A DNA stretch of 64,000 nt, from IMG/VR virus record IMGVR_UViG_3300036760_000327, positions 1 through 64,000 of that record. One strand, written 5' to 3'. The notes beneath the pieces were generated by a model, which was not told the origin of the DNA, made no database searches, and saw only the letters and a program-made list of their open reading frames with translations. How positions within the stretch are numbered: the stretch's first letter is position 1; every line of letters begins with the position of its first letter. This DNA comes from a virus. The position numbers and the translations under genes are program-made. Positions 6,568 to 15,503 of the stretch are shown here, one piece after another.

Positions 6568-6957
6568 ATGAAAAAATTATTATTGTCAGGGTTATTAGTA
6601 TTAGTTTTATTTACATCAGCATTTTCAGCAGAATTAGTAGCACCATTTACAAAAGTTAAAGAAATGGTAAAGGAAAAAGGTGTATCAGTTGAAACAGATG
6701 TAAAGGTTATAACCTTTAAGACAGAAATTGATGGAAAACCAGTTCGTGTAGATTTTATTGTTGCAGAAAATAATGTCGGAATAGAAATGACAGACGGTAG
6801 GAATAGTATAATAGTTGGATATGATACCACAAATAAAGTTTATTTTATGGTAATAAATCCAGACGAAACCTCCCTTCCAGTTGTAATTACTGATACAAAT
6901 GCTCAGTTATTTGGATTTAACGTTTTTCGCTTACTGGTTGATAAAAATCTATTATAA
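6568..6957 (+). CDS. Secreted protein with signal peptide, 129 aa
   Basis: The N-terminus MKKLLLSGLLVLVLFTSAFSA is a classic Sec signal peptide with a likely cut after AFSA, leaving about 108 residues outside the cytoplasm. No lipobox Cys is present. The mature part has a helix, then alternating strands (VKVITFKTEIDGKPVRVDFIVAE). Good ribosome site (AAAGGAAG). It lies downstream of a 48-bp repeat and a TTTGTGACAAA palindrome. A periplasmic or cell-surface role during infection, such as superinfection exclusion, is possible but not shown. Confidence 0.7.
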   Translation: MKKLLLSGLLVLVLFTSAFSAELVAPFTKVKEMVKEKGVSVETDVKVITFKTEIDGKPVRVDFIVAENNVGIEMTDGRNSIIVGYDTTNKVYFMVINPDETSLPVVITDTNAQLFGFNVFRLLVDKNLL

Positions 6958-7013
6958 TACCCTTTGATTCATTCCAGAATGCCTTAAGACGATACTTTAA
7001 AAGAAATACTGGG

Positions 7014-7436
7014 TTAAAATAGCCTGAATTTATTACTTTCGAGATATCTAATTGCATTCATTAATATTTCTGAATCATCTTTCATAAGTCCCAATGCTGT
7101 ATTGTAGTTATTGCACAATAATCCTCTAACTTTTTCATTTGTATGATCATGATCTATACATACTTTATCTCCTGGGGTAAAGATATGGGAACAGATGGCG
7201 CATTTACTTTCTTGTTTTTCTAGTAATATTTTAAATTCTTCTAATGATATTTTATAGTTATATTTTATCTGATATTCTTTTTTGTACTCTTTCCGATGCT
7301 CTTTAACATCAGGTCGTTGAAAATATTTTTTATTATACTCTTTCATATATTCTCTATGATATTCTTTTCGCTGTTTTCTAATAGTGTCTTTGTTCTTTTG
7401 AAAATATTCTTTCATATACTCTTTTTTATCGAACAT
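7014..7436 (-). CDS. Endonuclease VII-like HNH protein, zinc site altered
   Basis: A Lys/Tyr/Glu-rich N-terminal repeat (EYMKEYxQ) is followed by a recombination endonuclease VII-type domain: CAICSH, DKVCIDHDH, VRGLLC. The start is taken at MFDKKEY because the paralog at 16961 starts there and the ribosome site is identical in place; an ATG 18 bases upstream overlaps that site. Oddity: the last zinc pair reads CNNYN instead of CxxCN, so one zinc ligand is lost. It is a lone minus-strand gene among plus-strand genes, under its own copy of the conserved promoter motif. Probably a mobile homing-type nuclease, perhaps inactive. Confidence 0.8.
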   Translation of the reverse strand: MFDKKEYMKEYFQKNKDTIRKQRKEYHREYMKEYNKKYFQRPDVKEHRKEYKKEYQIKYNYKISLEEFKILLEKQESKCAICSHIFTPGDKVCIDHDHTNEKVRGLLCNNYNTALGLMKDDSEILMNAIRYLESNKFRLF

Positions 7437-7452
7437 AATATTATACTTCTCC

Positions 7453-7488
7453 ATATATTAATAGTAAAATTTAGATATTTGTGACAAA
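7453..7488 (-). promoter_or_regulatory. Conserved phage promoter motif, copy C (minus strand)
   Basis: On the minus strand: TTTGTCACAAA, 8 bases, then TTTTACTATTAATATAT, directly upstream of the endonuclease VII-like gene. Spacing and sequence match copies at 16909, 32018 and 55757. The palindromic half may also serve the plus-strand gene at 7528. Confidence 0.65.
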
Positions 7489-7527
7489 ATATTTTTAAAA
7501 ATTTAATAAGAATAAAGGAGACCAAAT

Positions 7528-7710
7528 ATGGCAAAAGGATGGGAAGGAGCCAATAAAGCTGAAAAAGATGACTTCTGTGCTGTGTGTAAAAGACAAGGAG
7601 ACATTAGGATATTTCATAGTTTAAGGGAAGGGGTGGAACATATCTTTGTATGTAAAGAACATGCCAATTCTCTCTCGGAAGATTGGCATGGCTGTGGATG
7701 TGGTGGATAA
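7528..7710 (+). CDS. Small zinc protein, 60 aa
   Basis: Ribosome site AAAGGAG. CAVC near residue 17, CKEH near residue 42, and a terminal HGCGCGG cluster: likely binds zinc. Not recognised. Lies just after the divergent promoter-like motif. Confidence 0.65.
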   Translation: MAKGWEGANKAEKDDFCAVCKRQGDIRIFHSLREGVEHIFVCKEHANSLSEDWHGCGCGG

Positions 7711-7734
7711 ACTATTTATGGAAAAGGAGAACAG

Positions 7735-7953
7735 ATGGCTAGGTTTGGAATAAATAGACGTATCTATAAGCGAGTAGATTTACACGGGAATCAGCAGGAT
7801 GTTATTGAGATTGTTGGTGAAATGGATTGTAAAGCGAACGCTTTATCAGGCGCATGTGAGAAGAAATGTGAAGGTAAAGTATGGATCGGCGAGAAGGGAA
7901 GGAAGTATTGCCCTCATCCTTATGGATTGGCTTGGGTTAGAATAAATGTCTGA
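7735..7953 (+). CDS. Small Cys-rich protein, 72 aa
   Basis: Preceded by AAAAGGAGA. Cys residues (MDCKANALSGACEKKCEG, YCPH) suggest a metal site. Not recognised. Followed by the pentapeptide-repeat gene. Confidence 0.6.
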   Translation: MARFGINRRIYKRVDLHGNQQDVIEIVGEMDCKANALSGACEKKCEGKVWIGEKGRKYCPHPYGLAWVRINV

Positions 7954-8000
7954 ATAAAAATCATGACACTATGTCACCTTTTTGAAGGAGGAACCAAATA

Positions 8001-8855
8001 ATGACAAGAGATGAAATTATCAGAAACAAAGCAAATTTACAAGAAGCAGATTTACGGAAAGTAAATTTACAAGAAGCAAATTTGCAGAGAGCGGATTTAC
8101 AGGGAACAGATTTACAGGGAGCAAATTTACAGGGAACAGATTTACAGGGAGCAAATTTACAGGGAGCAAATTTACAGAGAGCAAATTTACAGAGAGCAAA
8201 TTTACAGAGAGCAGATTTGTGGAGAGCAGATTTGCGGGGAGCAGATTTGCGGGGAGCAGATTTGCGGGGAGCAGATTTGCGGGGAGCAGATTTGCGGGGA
8301 GCAGATTTGCGGGGAGCAGATTTGCGGGGAGCAGATTTACAAGGAACAGATTTACAAGGAACAGATTTACAAGGAACAGATTTACAAGGAACAGATTTAC
8401 AGGGAGCAAATTTACAGGGAGCAAATTTAAAGGGAGCAGATTTGTGGGGAGCAAATCTATATAGAGCAAATTTACAGGGAGCAAAAAATTTACCAGCAAA
8501 ATTTGCCAGCAATCTAAATCTTCTAAAACGGCAAAAAAATTCATTGATAGCTTTTAAATTTCTTAACGGGGATACATCTCCATATCAAAATTTCGCTTAC
8601 AAAATCGGAGAAACATATATTTGCGATGATGGGGATTCAGATGAAAGAATTCTTTGTGGCAAAGGTATCAATCTTGCCCCTCTAGAATGGTGTTTACGAC
8701 AAACAAATAATGATTTATCGAAAACTTATGCTATTTTTGAATTCAATCCAGAGGATATTTTGACAGTACCATATAACTCAGACGGAAAATTTAGGGTTAA
8801 AAGAGCGAAATATATTAGAAATTTAACCAGGCAAGAATTGAAAAATGTAATATGA
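8001..8855 (+). CDS. Pentapeptide-repeat protein with C-terminal domain, 284 aa
   Basis: Strong AAGGAGG ribosome site. Residues about 10-165 are some 30 tandem A(D/N)L(R/Q)(G/R) pentapeptides, which fold as a right-handed quadrilateral beta helix. Residues about 180-284 form a separate domain (GDTSPYQN, CGKGINLAPLEWCL, YAIFEFNPEDI, FRVKRAKYIRNLT) of the type often joined to pentapeptide repeats in phage and bacterial proteins of unknown role. Some pentapeptide proteins mimic DNA and protect gyrase; nothing here shows that activity. The repeat DNA is nearly identical from unit to unit, so copy number may vary. Confidence 0.85.
   Translation: MTRDEIIRNKANLQEADLRKVNLQEANLQRADLQGTDLQGANLQGTDLQGANLQGANLQRANLQRANLQRADLWRADLRGADLRGADLRGADLRGADLRGADLRGADLRGADLQGTDLQGTDLQGTDLQGTDLQGANLQGANLKGADLWGANLYRANLQGAKNLPAKFASNLNLLKRQKNSLIAFKFLNGDTSPYQNFAYKIGETYICDDGDSDERILCGKGINLAPLEWCLRQTNNDLSKTYAIFEFNPEDILTVPYNSDGKFRVKRAKYIRNLTRQELKNVI
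8034..8490 (+). repeat. Tandem 15-bp repeats encoding pentapeptides
   Basis: About 30 near-identical 15-base units; eight consecutive copies between 8222 and 8340 are almost the same. Likely prone to slippage. Opposite-strand frames here are shadows. Confidence 0.85.
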
Positions 8856-8869
8856 TCTAAGGAAATAAT

Positions 8870-10093
8870 ATGAAAAATGCATTGATTATTGATAGTCTAG
8901 GAAAATTTGTTGAGATAAACAATACAACAACCTCAAAAATTGGGTTAATAATTGGTATTGTTAATTATAGAGATGTTTGTGTAAATTTGTTATCTCCAAC
9001 TTATAATCTAGAATATATATATCTTTCACCAAAAAATGAATGTCGAATTTTAAATTCTGACGAAATAAATAAATTATTTAATCCTATTAAAGTTATGAAT
9101 AGAATACCATTTCAAGGTTGTAATAATGGAGCAGATCCAGAAGTTTTTGTGGTTGATAAAGATGATAATGTAATACCAGCATTTACATTTCTTCCTGATA
9201 AGAAATGCGGAAACCCATTCTGGGATGGTTTTCAGGCCGAGTTTACTATTATTCCAACATCTTGTCTCAGCTATATGGTTGATTATATTAGAGACAAATT
9301 GCGCAGTGTACTTCAAAAAGCGCAAGCAAAAGATCCTAATGCTAAATTAACATGGAAAAGCGTTATGGATGTCCCTTGTGAAATTTTACAAAAGACAGAG
9401 CATAAGTATATAGAATTAGGTTGCGCACCAAGTCAAAACATATATGGTATAGAAATAACAAGACCTGATCCTATGGTCCTTCCTTTACGATTTGCAGGTT
9501 GTCATTTACATTTTGGTTTAGACCAAAAGGTAAGGGAAAATAAATTTCTTATCAATAATATAATAAAATATATGGATTCATTATTTGGAATAATTTCTGT
9601 TTCCTTATTACAAGGAATGGAAGATCCTCGCCGGAGATTATTTTATGGGTTGGCTGGGGAACATCGACTTCCCCCACACGGCATAGAATACAGAGTTCCA
9701 AGTTCTGCTATACTTGCTCATCCCGCATTATTTCATTTATGTTTCGATATTATAAGAGCTTCTTTATATTTGGCACAATATGATATAATGTCCTTATTTC
9801 ATATAAAAAATAGAGAAGAAGAGATAATTGATATAATTAATAATTATGATTTATTAGCTGCTAAAAAATATTTAAACAGACATAAAACTATAATTATATT
9901 AATACTTGATAGAATATATTGTGATAGGGGTAAAGAAATATTTGCCTTAATTACAGACGGATTTAGAAATAATGTAGATATATCCAGCATGGAAAAAAAT
10001 TGGATACTTGATTCAGATCAATGGAGTTGCCATTCTGAATCTAAAAATTGTAATGTGTCTAAATTGGAATTGCCGTCCAATTTATTAGAATAG
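8870..10093 (+). CDS. COOH-NH2 ligase (amidoligase), phiEco32-like type 2, paralog 1
   Basis: ATP-dependent amidoligase with a glutamine-synthetase-like fold, expected to join a carboxyl to an amine. Key motifs, shared with the paralogs at 12549 and 15842: GADPE (87-91), the Glu strand QAEF (122-125), CHLHFG (211-216) and EYR with following VP (273-277). These supply the metal and ATP ligands of the family. Residues 1-75 are an extra N-terminal region not found in the shortest paralog. The gene opens a cluster with an ATP-grasp ligase and a class II amidotransferase. Family assignment is from motifs; the substrate is unknown. Confidence 0.8.
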   Translation: MKNALIIDSLGKFVEINNTTTSKIGLIIGIVNYRDVCVNLLSPTYNLEYIYLSPKNECRILNSDEINKLFNPIKVMNRIPFQGCNNGADPEVFVVDKDDNVIPAFTFLPDKKCGNPFWDGFQAEFTIIPTSCLSYMVDYIRDKLRSVLQKAQAKDPNAKLTWKSVMDVPCEILQKTEHKYIELGCAPSQNIYGIEITRPDPMVLPLRFAGCHLHFGLDQKVRENKFLINNIIKYMDSLFGIISVSLLQGMEDPRRRLFYGLAGEHRLPPHGIEYRVPSSAILAHPALFHLCFDIIRASLYLAQYDIMSLFHIKNREEEIIDIINNYDLLAAKKYLNRHKTIIILILDRIYCDRGKEIFALITDGFRNNVDISSMEKNWILDSDQWSCHSESKNCNVSKLELPSNLLE

Positions 10094-10103
10094 AATTCTA
10101 ATA

Positions 10104-10114
10104 TTTATGACAAA
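10104..10114. promoter_or_regulatory. Imperfect TTTATGACAAA palindrome
   Basis: One mismatch from the TTTGTGACAAA core of the promoter motif, followed by CTATTTTTA, and placed 30 bases before the gene at 10146. Possibly a weak regulatory site. Confidence 0.3.
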
Positions 10115-10145
10115 CTATTTTTAAATATTTTAAAAGGAGAATACT

Positions 10146-10403
10146 ATGGCGCAATGGCATGTGTATCAAACTAGAGCAGGTACAATATTTACTATAGGAT
10201 TGTCTGGAAATAGTGATGAAGAAATAAAAATAGTAGCCTATGATCATAATATTCCGCCAACTACTGCAAAATTGGTAGGTATATTCCAGGCTGATTCTCA
10301 GTGTGATTATATAAATAAGATGATTCCAATTTTATTACGGAATTTAAAAGATAATATTGAAACAAAAAAAATTTATAAAAGGATTAAGAAAGAGGGATTA
10401 TAA
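10146..10403 (+). CDS. Hypothetical protein in amidoligase cluster, 85 aa
   Basis: Ribosome site AAAAGGAG. An alpha/beta protein with a basic helical tail (KKIYKRIKKEGL). Stop and next start overlap (TAATG), so it is coupled to the gene at 10403. Function unknown; its location suggests a role with the ATP-grasp enzyme two genes on. Confidence 0.65.
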   Translation: MAQWHVYQTRAGTIFTIGLSGNSDEEIKIVAYDHNIPPTTAKLVGIFQADSQCDYINKMIPILLRNLKDNIETKKIYKRIKKEGL

Positions 10404-10774
10404 TGAAAATACAGATGATTAATCGGAAATATAAATTTCCGTTTAATTTGTATACACCAATTGTTTTTCAAAAAGAGTATAATGGGAAATATATTACAGG
10501 CGATATTATAACTGTTTATATTTTAATTGAAGATGCGCACTATGAGTATCTTCCTTCAAGATGGTATTATTTAATACTTAAGGGCGCAGAAAAATATTTT
10601 ATAATTAGATACCTTTCTACAAGAAGACGCCAACAGAGATGGAAACCTTTATATACAGAAGATGTATTTGCATCTTATATTGATGCTAAAACTTATATGG
10701 ACGACATAATTAATAATTGGAAGGATAATAATATATATAGTTTAATTGACATAATTCATGTAAAGGAAGTATAA
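10403..10774 (+). CDS. Hypothetical protein in amidoligase cluster, 123 aa
   Basis: Coupled to the previous gene. Rich in Tyr and beta strands (ITVYILIEDAHYEYLPSRWYYLILKG), with basic RRRQQRWK in the middle. Not recognised; conserved neighbours could tell whether it belongs to the ligase pathway. Confidence 0.65.
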   Translation: MKIQMINRKYKFPFNLYTPIVFQKEYNGKYITGDIITVYILIEDAHYEYLPSRWYYLILKGAEKYFIIRYLSTRRRQQRWKPLYTEDVFASYIDAKTYMDDIINNWKDNNIYSLIDIIHVKEV

Positions 10775-10789
10775 GAAAAAGGAGATAAA

Positions 10790-11497
10790 ATGAAGATTTG
10801 GATTGATGCAAACAAAAATTTAACCACGTGGAAGGCTATTGCCACAGCTGGAAACTTTTCTTTATATAAAGGAAGAGCAGATCCAGGAGATGTTATTATT
10901 AGATGGGGTGCAAATTACGGGAGATATAATTATCCCGCGGGAGTAATGATATTGAACCCTAAGTTAATTTTAAGTAAAGCTGCTCAGGGTAGAATATTAA
11001 TGGAACATGAAATTCCCATACCAACAATATTTAATACACGAGCGGAGTGGCAACAAGCCGGACGCCCATTAGTAGTTTGTAAACCGTGGCATGGTCAAGG
11101 TGGTACTGGAATGCGATTAACTACTGCCCCAATATTTGGCGGAAAATTTGTTATTCAACAATATCTTGAGAAACAAAAAGAATATAGAGCAATGATGGTG
11201 CATGATATACTGGCTTTCTTTATGGAAAAACATTGTCCAGATAATGGTAATTTTAGATGGAACGAGCATCAAGGAGCTGTCTGGACCGGAGTGCCAGAAA
11301 ATAATAGATTGCGAGCAAAAATTAAGATACTAGGGGCAAGCGCATTAAATGCTTTGGGTTATGATTTTGGAGCCATTGATATTATATTATACAATAATAT
11401 ACTTTATGTTTTAGAGGTTAATTCAAGGCCTGAGTTTGGACCTAGAAATGCAGAAAGATTTGTTAGAGCAATTCAAGAATTTTTAAATAGGAGATAA
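10790..11497 (+). CDS. ATP-grasp ligase (RimK-like), 235 aa
   Basis: A compact ATP-grasp enzyme that would activate a carboxylate as acyl phosphate and couple it to an amine. Visible: the ATP-binding Lys in VVCKPW (K98), a Gly-rich loop HGQGGTG (101-107), and the metal triad in GAIDIIL (D197) and LEVNSRP (E209, N211). It resembles the short ATP-grasp proteins of phiEco32-like phages, which sit with COOH-NH2 ligases and amidotransferases. Good ribosome site AAAAGGAG. Its last codons are part of a 48-bp sequence repeated at 6489. Confidence 0.8.
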   Translation: MKIWIDANKNLTTWKAIATAGNFSLYKGRADPGDVIIRWGANYGRYNYPAGVMILNPKLILSKAAQGRILMEHEIPIPTIFNTRAEWQQAGRPLVVCKPWHGQGGTGMRLTTAPIFGGKFVIQQYLEKQKEYRAMMVHDILAFFMEKHCPDNGNFRWNEHQGAVWTGVPENNRLRAKIKILGASALNALGYDFGAIDIILYNNILYVLEVNSRPEFGPRNAERFVRAIQEFLNRR

Positions 11498-11528
11498 ACA
11501 AATCGTAAAAGATTAATATTTACAAGTA
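11481..11528 (+). repeat. 48-bp direct repeat, copy 2
   Basis: Spans the last codons of the ATP-grasp gene and the following 30 non-coding bases. Nearly identical to 6489-6536. Confidence 0.8.
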
Positions 11529-11571
11529 AACAGAAGAAAAGGAGTTATTAGTATGGAAGTGGAGGATCAAC

Positions 11572-11865
11572 ATGGAACTGGATATTAGTGTTAATAATAT
11601 TTTCTTTTCAAAAAATGTGCCTAAAGAATGGTTTTGTAAAATTATTAGAAAGAACGTGGATATTTTTAATATGACCAGAGTAGAAGTCTGTAATCCACCC
11701 GAGAATATAATAGGGATTGGATTAATATCTTTGAGTGATGACGATATGGAATCTATTATTAATGAAGTAGAAAAGAGTGAAAGCTATTGGATTATTGGAG
11801 AAGAAAAGGTTTCTCTTACTGGTACTAGTATTATGATAGATGCTCTAATTATTGAGCAAATGTAG
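11572..11865 (+). CDS. Hypothetical protein, 97 aa
   Basis: Start at the ATG after GGAGGATCAAC. An acidic alpha/beta protein (ENIIGIGLISLSDDDMESIINEVEKSE). Not recognised. Lies between the ATP-grasp gene and the second amidoligase, so a role in that pathway is possible. Confidence 0.65.
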   Translation: MELDISVNNIFFSKNVPKEWFCKIIRKNVDIFNMTRVEVCNPPENIIGIGLISLSDDDMESIINEVEKSESYWIIGEEKVSLTGTSIMIDALIIEQM

Positions 11866-11874
11866 AGGATAGTT

Positions 11875-12093
11875 ATGCTTATTGAATTGATAAAAAATAA
11901 AACAACAATAAAAGTAATTAGACTTTTAAGCGGATGTACAATATTATCAAATTGTATAGTGTGTAATTCTCCTATAAAAGGGCATGATAACTGGAGAGCT
12001 TTGTGCAATTCTTGCGGGGAGTCATTATCACCAGAGAAAAGAATTTATTGGTTCAAACTAGCTTGTGACTATTATCCCCAACTTATAATATAG
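11875..12093 (+). CDS. Small zinc-ribbon protein, 72 aa
   Basis: Two Cys pairs, CIVCNSPIKG (about 27-30) and CNSCGES (about 44-47), form a likely zinc ribbon. Ribosome site is AGAGGA. Function unknown. Confidence 0.65.
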   Translation: MLIELIKNKTTIKVIRLLSGCTILSNCIVCNSPIKGHDNWRALCNSCGESLSPEKRIYWFKLACDYYPQLII

Positions 12094-12111
12094 AACAGCA
12101 GGAGAAATAAT

Positions 12112-12297
12112 GTGCGTGTAGAATATGTGGTTGAAAAAATAGAAAAAGGTAAAACTATACATATTGGAGCTGAAAATATACGCGATGCTGAACAAATATT
12201 GTGCTTAATCTCTAAACAACACAGAGGATCTGTTTATCCCTTATACTCGAAGGACATTTTAGTAAATGAAACCAAGGAGGATCAACAATGCGATTAG
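12112..12297 (+). CDS. Hypothetical protein, 61 aa, GTG start
   Basis: GTG start 7 bases after CAGGAGA. The strand-helix pattern (ENIRDAEQILCLISK) recalls the small DpnD/PcfM-like proteins earlier in the window. Overlaps the next gene by 10 bases. Confidence 0.6.
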   Translation: MRVEYVVEKIEKGKTIHIGAENIRDAEQILCLISKQHRGSVYPLYSKDILVNETKEDQQCD

Positions 12298-12506
12298 ATA
12301 ATACAATAGTAGATGCTATTGCCCAAAAGTGTGTTGATAATATTATTGAAAAATTTGGCATAAAAAACTTGGCCACTATGCCTTTTGATGCGTTGAATGC
12401 AGAGATATATGAAATGATTGAAGATATTGAAGATCAAGTTGATAAGATAGTGGTATCAAAAATTATAGATGCTTCTGTTACTTCGATAGATGATCTCTGG
12501 AAATAA
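12288..12506 (+). CDS. Acidic helical protein, 72 aa
   Basis: Strong AAGGAGG ribosome site inside the end of the previous gene. All-helical and acidic (EIYEMIEDIEDQVDKI). Not recognised. Confidence 0.6.
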   Translation: MRLDNTIVDAIAQKCVDNIIEKFGIKNLATMPFDALNAEIYEMIEDIEDQVDKIVVSKIIDASVTSIDDLWK

Positions 12507-12548
12507 AATGAATATTTTAATAATATAAATTTTGTAAAGGGGAAAAAT

Positions 12549-14189
12549 ATGGATTTGCTTGTTGAACTTCCGGACACCGGGTACACGTACCAGTCATTAA
12601 ATCAGACAGAACTGTTACAGTTGTTTAATAAAACTAAATTTAAATTAATTATGGCTCGTATAATAATAGATGCTACAAATAATTATGGAGAACTAACGAA
12701 AGAAGAAATTTTAGATCCTACTATAAGGAAAACCAAAAGACCTCCATTACAAGAAAATACCATATATTGTTATTGTAAACTTAAACAACATAAAATTGAT
12801 TGCGCTATACTACAAAAACTTATTCAGTGTTCTCAACAATCAAACGAAATTCAAGTAAATCTTCCAGAACTGCTCCAATGGGAAAAGGATTATGTTACTA
12901 TTGATCTTCCAACACATAAAGATTTAATATTTAAACATAACGACGAGGAAATTGGATGGTACAATAAAGAAAATAATATATTATGGATAAGTGATATAGG
13001 ACATTTTTCAGAAAGGGTTGTTAAGAATTTTAAATTAATTTTATCCAATATTATAGAATTTAATAGAACTGGCAGTATTCCCGTACTGCCATATCTACTT
13101 ATTGGTTGTGATCTCGAGTTTGAACTATTTGATAAAAATGGAAACTTTATTCCAGCAAATGCGTATTTGCACGATATTGAAAATAGAAATCATGAACTAG
13201 GGCGCGAAGTTGGGCTTGATGGACATCCTCAAACAGGAGAAATTAGACCTGCTCCAGCGAATAATCCAATTAAATTGGCTGGCAATATTAGAAGAACTGT
13301 TAAAAAACTAATCCATATATTAACATTGCACAATCCTGATATACAGATATTTTGTGGCGGGGGTTTGAAAGAAAGTTTAGGCGGGCATATTCATTTTAAC
13401 ACAGAGGGTTTTGTTATTAATAACAATAACCTTAAATATATTTTATATAATTTAATAGGGAAATATATTAAAGCAGGTATGAATACGCGTAGTGTAAGAA
13501 TTGACCGAAACGAATTTATGAGTAAAGACGCGCCAGATGGTTTTAGAACAACCGAGTCTCATATTGGGTGGGAATGGAGATGTCCTCCATCATTTATGCT
13601 AAATGAAATAATATGTAAGTCTATCTTATGTACTACTTGGTGTGTTATTAAAGAATATTATGGTTATGGATTTGCAGAAACAGAATATACACGAGTTCAC
13701 ATAGAGCAAGATAGCATTAACGTATTAACAACATTACATTTTTATCCTTATTATAAAAAATGGATTGATCAATTTATTGATATGTTCATTTTAAATAAAA
13801 CTGCAATGGAAGGAAAAGATATTAAAAAAGAATGGAACATTGTATCATACCAATATAATATCACAATATTTTCTGAACTTCCCTGGGTAGAAGAATATAT
13901 TAATTCTTGTTGGGTTGATATATCTAGAGTAATAAAAATTGGTATATATAAAAATAGGAATTTGATGTTTTCGGTTTCTACAATTAAATCCTTATCTAAG
14001 AAGTTATCCTCTGAGATAGAAGAATTTGCAATTAATCATTTAGTTTCATCATCAATTGCGCTTCACACGGATTCAACATTAGATATAATAATTTATATTC
14101 CGTGGGATGCTCCGCCTGATACAAAGATGGCTTCGGATAAACTTAAAGTTATATTAAAGAAAATAATTGTAGAGATTAATAAAAGTTAA
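12549..14189 (+). CDS. COOH-NH2 ligase (amidoligase), paralog 2, 546 aa
   Basis: The largest of the three amidoligases. The catalytic half carries GCDLE (186-190), EIRP (231-234), GGHIHF (278-283) and EWR with following CPP (342-347). About 180 residues precede it and about 190 follow, so it has extra domains of unknown role. AAAGGGG lies before the ATG. It sits between small genes and the class II amidotransferase; an in-trans ammonia or amino-acid supply from that enzyme is plausible. The acceptor is unknown. Confidence 0.8.
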   Translation: MDLLVELPDTGYTYQSLNQTELLQLFNKTKFKLIMARIIIDATNNYGELTKEEILDPTIRKTKRPPLQENTIYCYCKLKQHKIDCAILQKLIQCSQQSNEIQVNLPELLQWEKDYVTIDLPTHKDLIFKHNDEEIGWYNKENNILWISDIGHFSERVVKNFKLILSNIIEFNRTGSIPVLPYLLIGCDLEFELFDKNGNFIPANAYLHDIENRNHELGREVGLDGHPQTGEIRPAPANNPIKLAGNIRRTVKKLIHILTLHNPDIQIFCGGGLKESLGGHIHFNTEGFVINNNNLKYILYNLIGKYIKAGMNTRSVRIDRNEFMSKDAPDGFRTTESHIGWEWRCPPSFMLNEIICKSILCTTWCVIKEYYGYGFAETEYTRVHIEQDSINVLTTLHFYPYYKKWIDQFIDMFILNKTAMEGKDIKKEWNIVSYQYNITIFSELPWVEEYINSCWVDISRVIKIGIYKNRNLMFSVSTIKSLSKKLSSEIEEFAINHLVSSSIALHTDSTLDIIIYIPWDAPPDTKMASDKLKVILKKIIVEINKS

Positions 14190-14236
14190 TAGGATATTTT
14201 GTATGGTAGGCTAACCTATCGGAAAGAGAGGACAAT

Positions 14237-15496
14237 TTGTGTGGCATTCTTGGTTTTATTACAGATAGGGCATCTAAAGAAAATATTAAATATTTTAAGA
14301 AAATTTTATATATGTCCGAAGCTCGAGGAAGAGAAGCAACAGGTATATTTTATACAAAAGACGATGCTTATGTGATTGAAAAACAACCGATCATCTCGTC
14401 AAAGTTTATTCAGGATATATTTCCAGTGCATGCTAATAATCTGGGACGAGCTAGAATTGCTCTTGGGCATACCAGATCTCCTACACAAGGAAGCCCCAAA
14501 GATAACAGCAATAATCATCCGCTAGAAAGTAAAAATTGGATCTTGATACATAATGGTGGAGTAACTTTAATGCCAAGATTAAATGATTACAAATATAAAG
14601 GAGAGGTTGATTCAGAAGTCTTATTAAGTTATATAGAAAAATATGGACTAAAAGAAGGGTTGCCTTATGTTGAAAGAGGATCGGCTGCTGTGGCATTAAT
14701 TCAGAAAAATGATTTAAATTCTGTGTATTTATGGAGAGAAACTAATCCAATTATACTGGCGTGTGATACAAAATCTAATACTATTTTCTTTGCGTCGCAA
14801 AAAGAATTTTTAGAAAGCGGACTAGCAAATAGGTTTTTATTTTTTACATCGTTTCAATTAAGAGAATTGCCTGAAAATCTTTTAATTAAAATAACCGCAA
14901 ATCCTTTTACAATTACTCCTATGGGATATATTGAAGTAATGAAATATGATTATACTAGATATGTATCTCCTATAATAGAGAAATATAAACCAAAAAGTAT
15001 ACCACTAGTATTTAATCAAAGTAATTTTCGATGGGAATTACCATCACAACCTTTATCAAAACCACCAGCTATAATAACAACAGATGGTCAGAAGGAAAAG
15101 TGTACTTTTCTTAATACTGATGGAAAGTGCTTTAAAGGATATACAACTCCTTGTCCTGAAAATAAATATGATTGTGATTATTTTGGAGCAGATCTTAATA
15201 CAGATAAATTACATAGTGGAGAACCTGAACATAATATAAATAAATATTATATAGATGGTATATCGAGAGATTTTAAAAATTGGTTTAAATTACCCAAACC
15301 AAACAAAGGACATATTTCAATGGATGGTGTATTATTTAAAAAATGGGACGATGTTAAGAAAAAACATTATATTATGCTAGTCGAGGATGCAATAAAAGAA
15401 AAGTTAATAGACGAGACATTACTTATAGAAGATGAAGATAGTTTAGATCTTCCATCTAAAATGATCCCGTATTATACAAATATGGAAATGGAGTAA
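14237..15496 (+). CDS. Class II glutamine amidotransferase, 419 aa
   Basis: Ntn-type glutaminase domain of the GlmS/PurF kind: Cys2 directly after the initiator (MCGILGF), GHTR (77-80), NNHP (92-95), HNGG (105-108) and DSE. The start must be the TTG at 14237, since Cys2 has to become the N-terminus; GAGAGG lies 6 bases upstream. Residues 1-210 hydrolyse glutamine to release ammonia. The C-terminal 200 residues are not a GlmS or PurF synthase half; they hold a Cys cluster (CTFLNTDGKCFKGYTTPC) that may bind metal. It likely feeds ammonia to, or trims glutamine for, the neighbouring amidoligases. Confidence 0.85.
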   Translation: MCGILGFITDRASKENIKYFKKILYMSEARGREATGIFYTKDDAYVIEKQPIISSKFIQDIFPVHANNLGRARIALGHTRSPTQGSPKDNSNNHPLESKNWILIHNGGVTLMPRLNDYKYKGEVDSEVLLSYIEKYGLKEGLPYVERGSAAVALIQKNDLNSVYLWRETNPIILACDTKSNTIFFASQKEFLESGLANRFLFFTSFQLRELPENLLIKITANPFTITPMGYIEVMKYDYTRYVSPIIEKYKPKSIPLVFNQSNFRWELPSQPLSKPPAIITTDGQKEKCTFLNTDGKCFKGYTTPCPENKYDCDYFGADLNTDKLHSGEPEHNINKYYIDGISRDFKNWFKLPKPNKGHISMDGVLFKKWDDVKKKHYIMLVEDAIKEKLIDETLLIEDEDSLDLPSKMIPYYTNMEME

Positions 15497-15503
15497 AGAT
15501 AAA

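Noticed and set aside
8034-8490. CRISPR-like array
   Set aside because: The 15-base repeats have no spacers, are in frame and encode pentapeptides.
7961-8544. Long minus-strand frames opposite the pentapeptide gene
   Set aside because: They are low-complexity shadows of the 15-base repeat with no ribosome site; the plus-strand frame has a strong one and a folded C-terminal domain.
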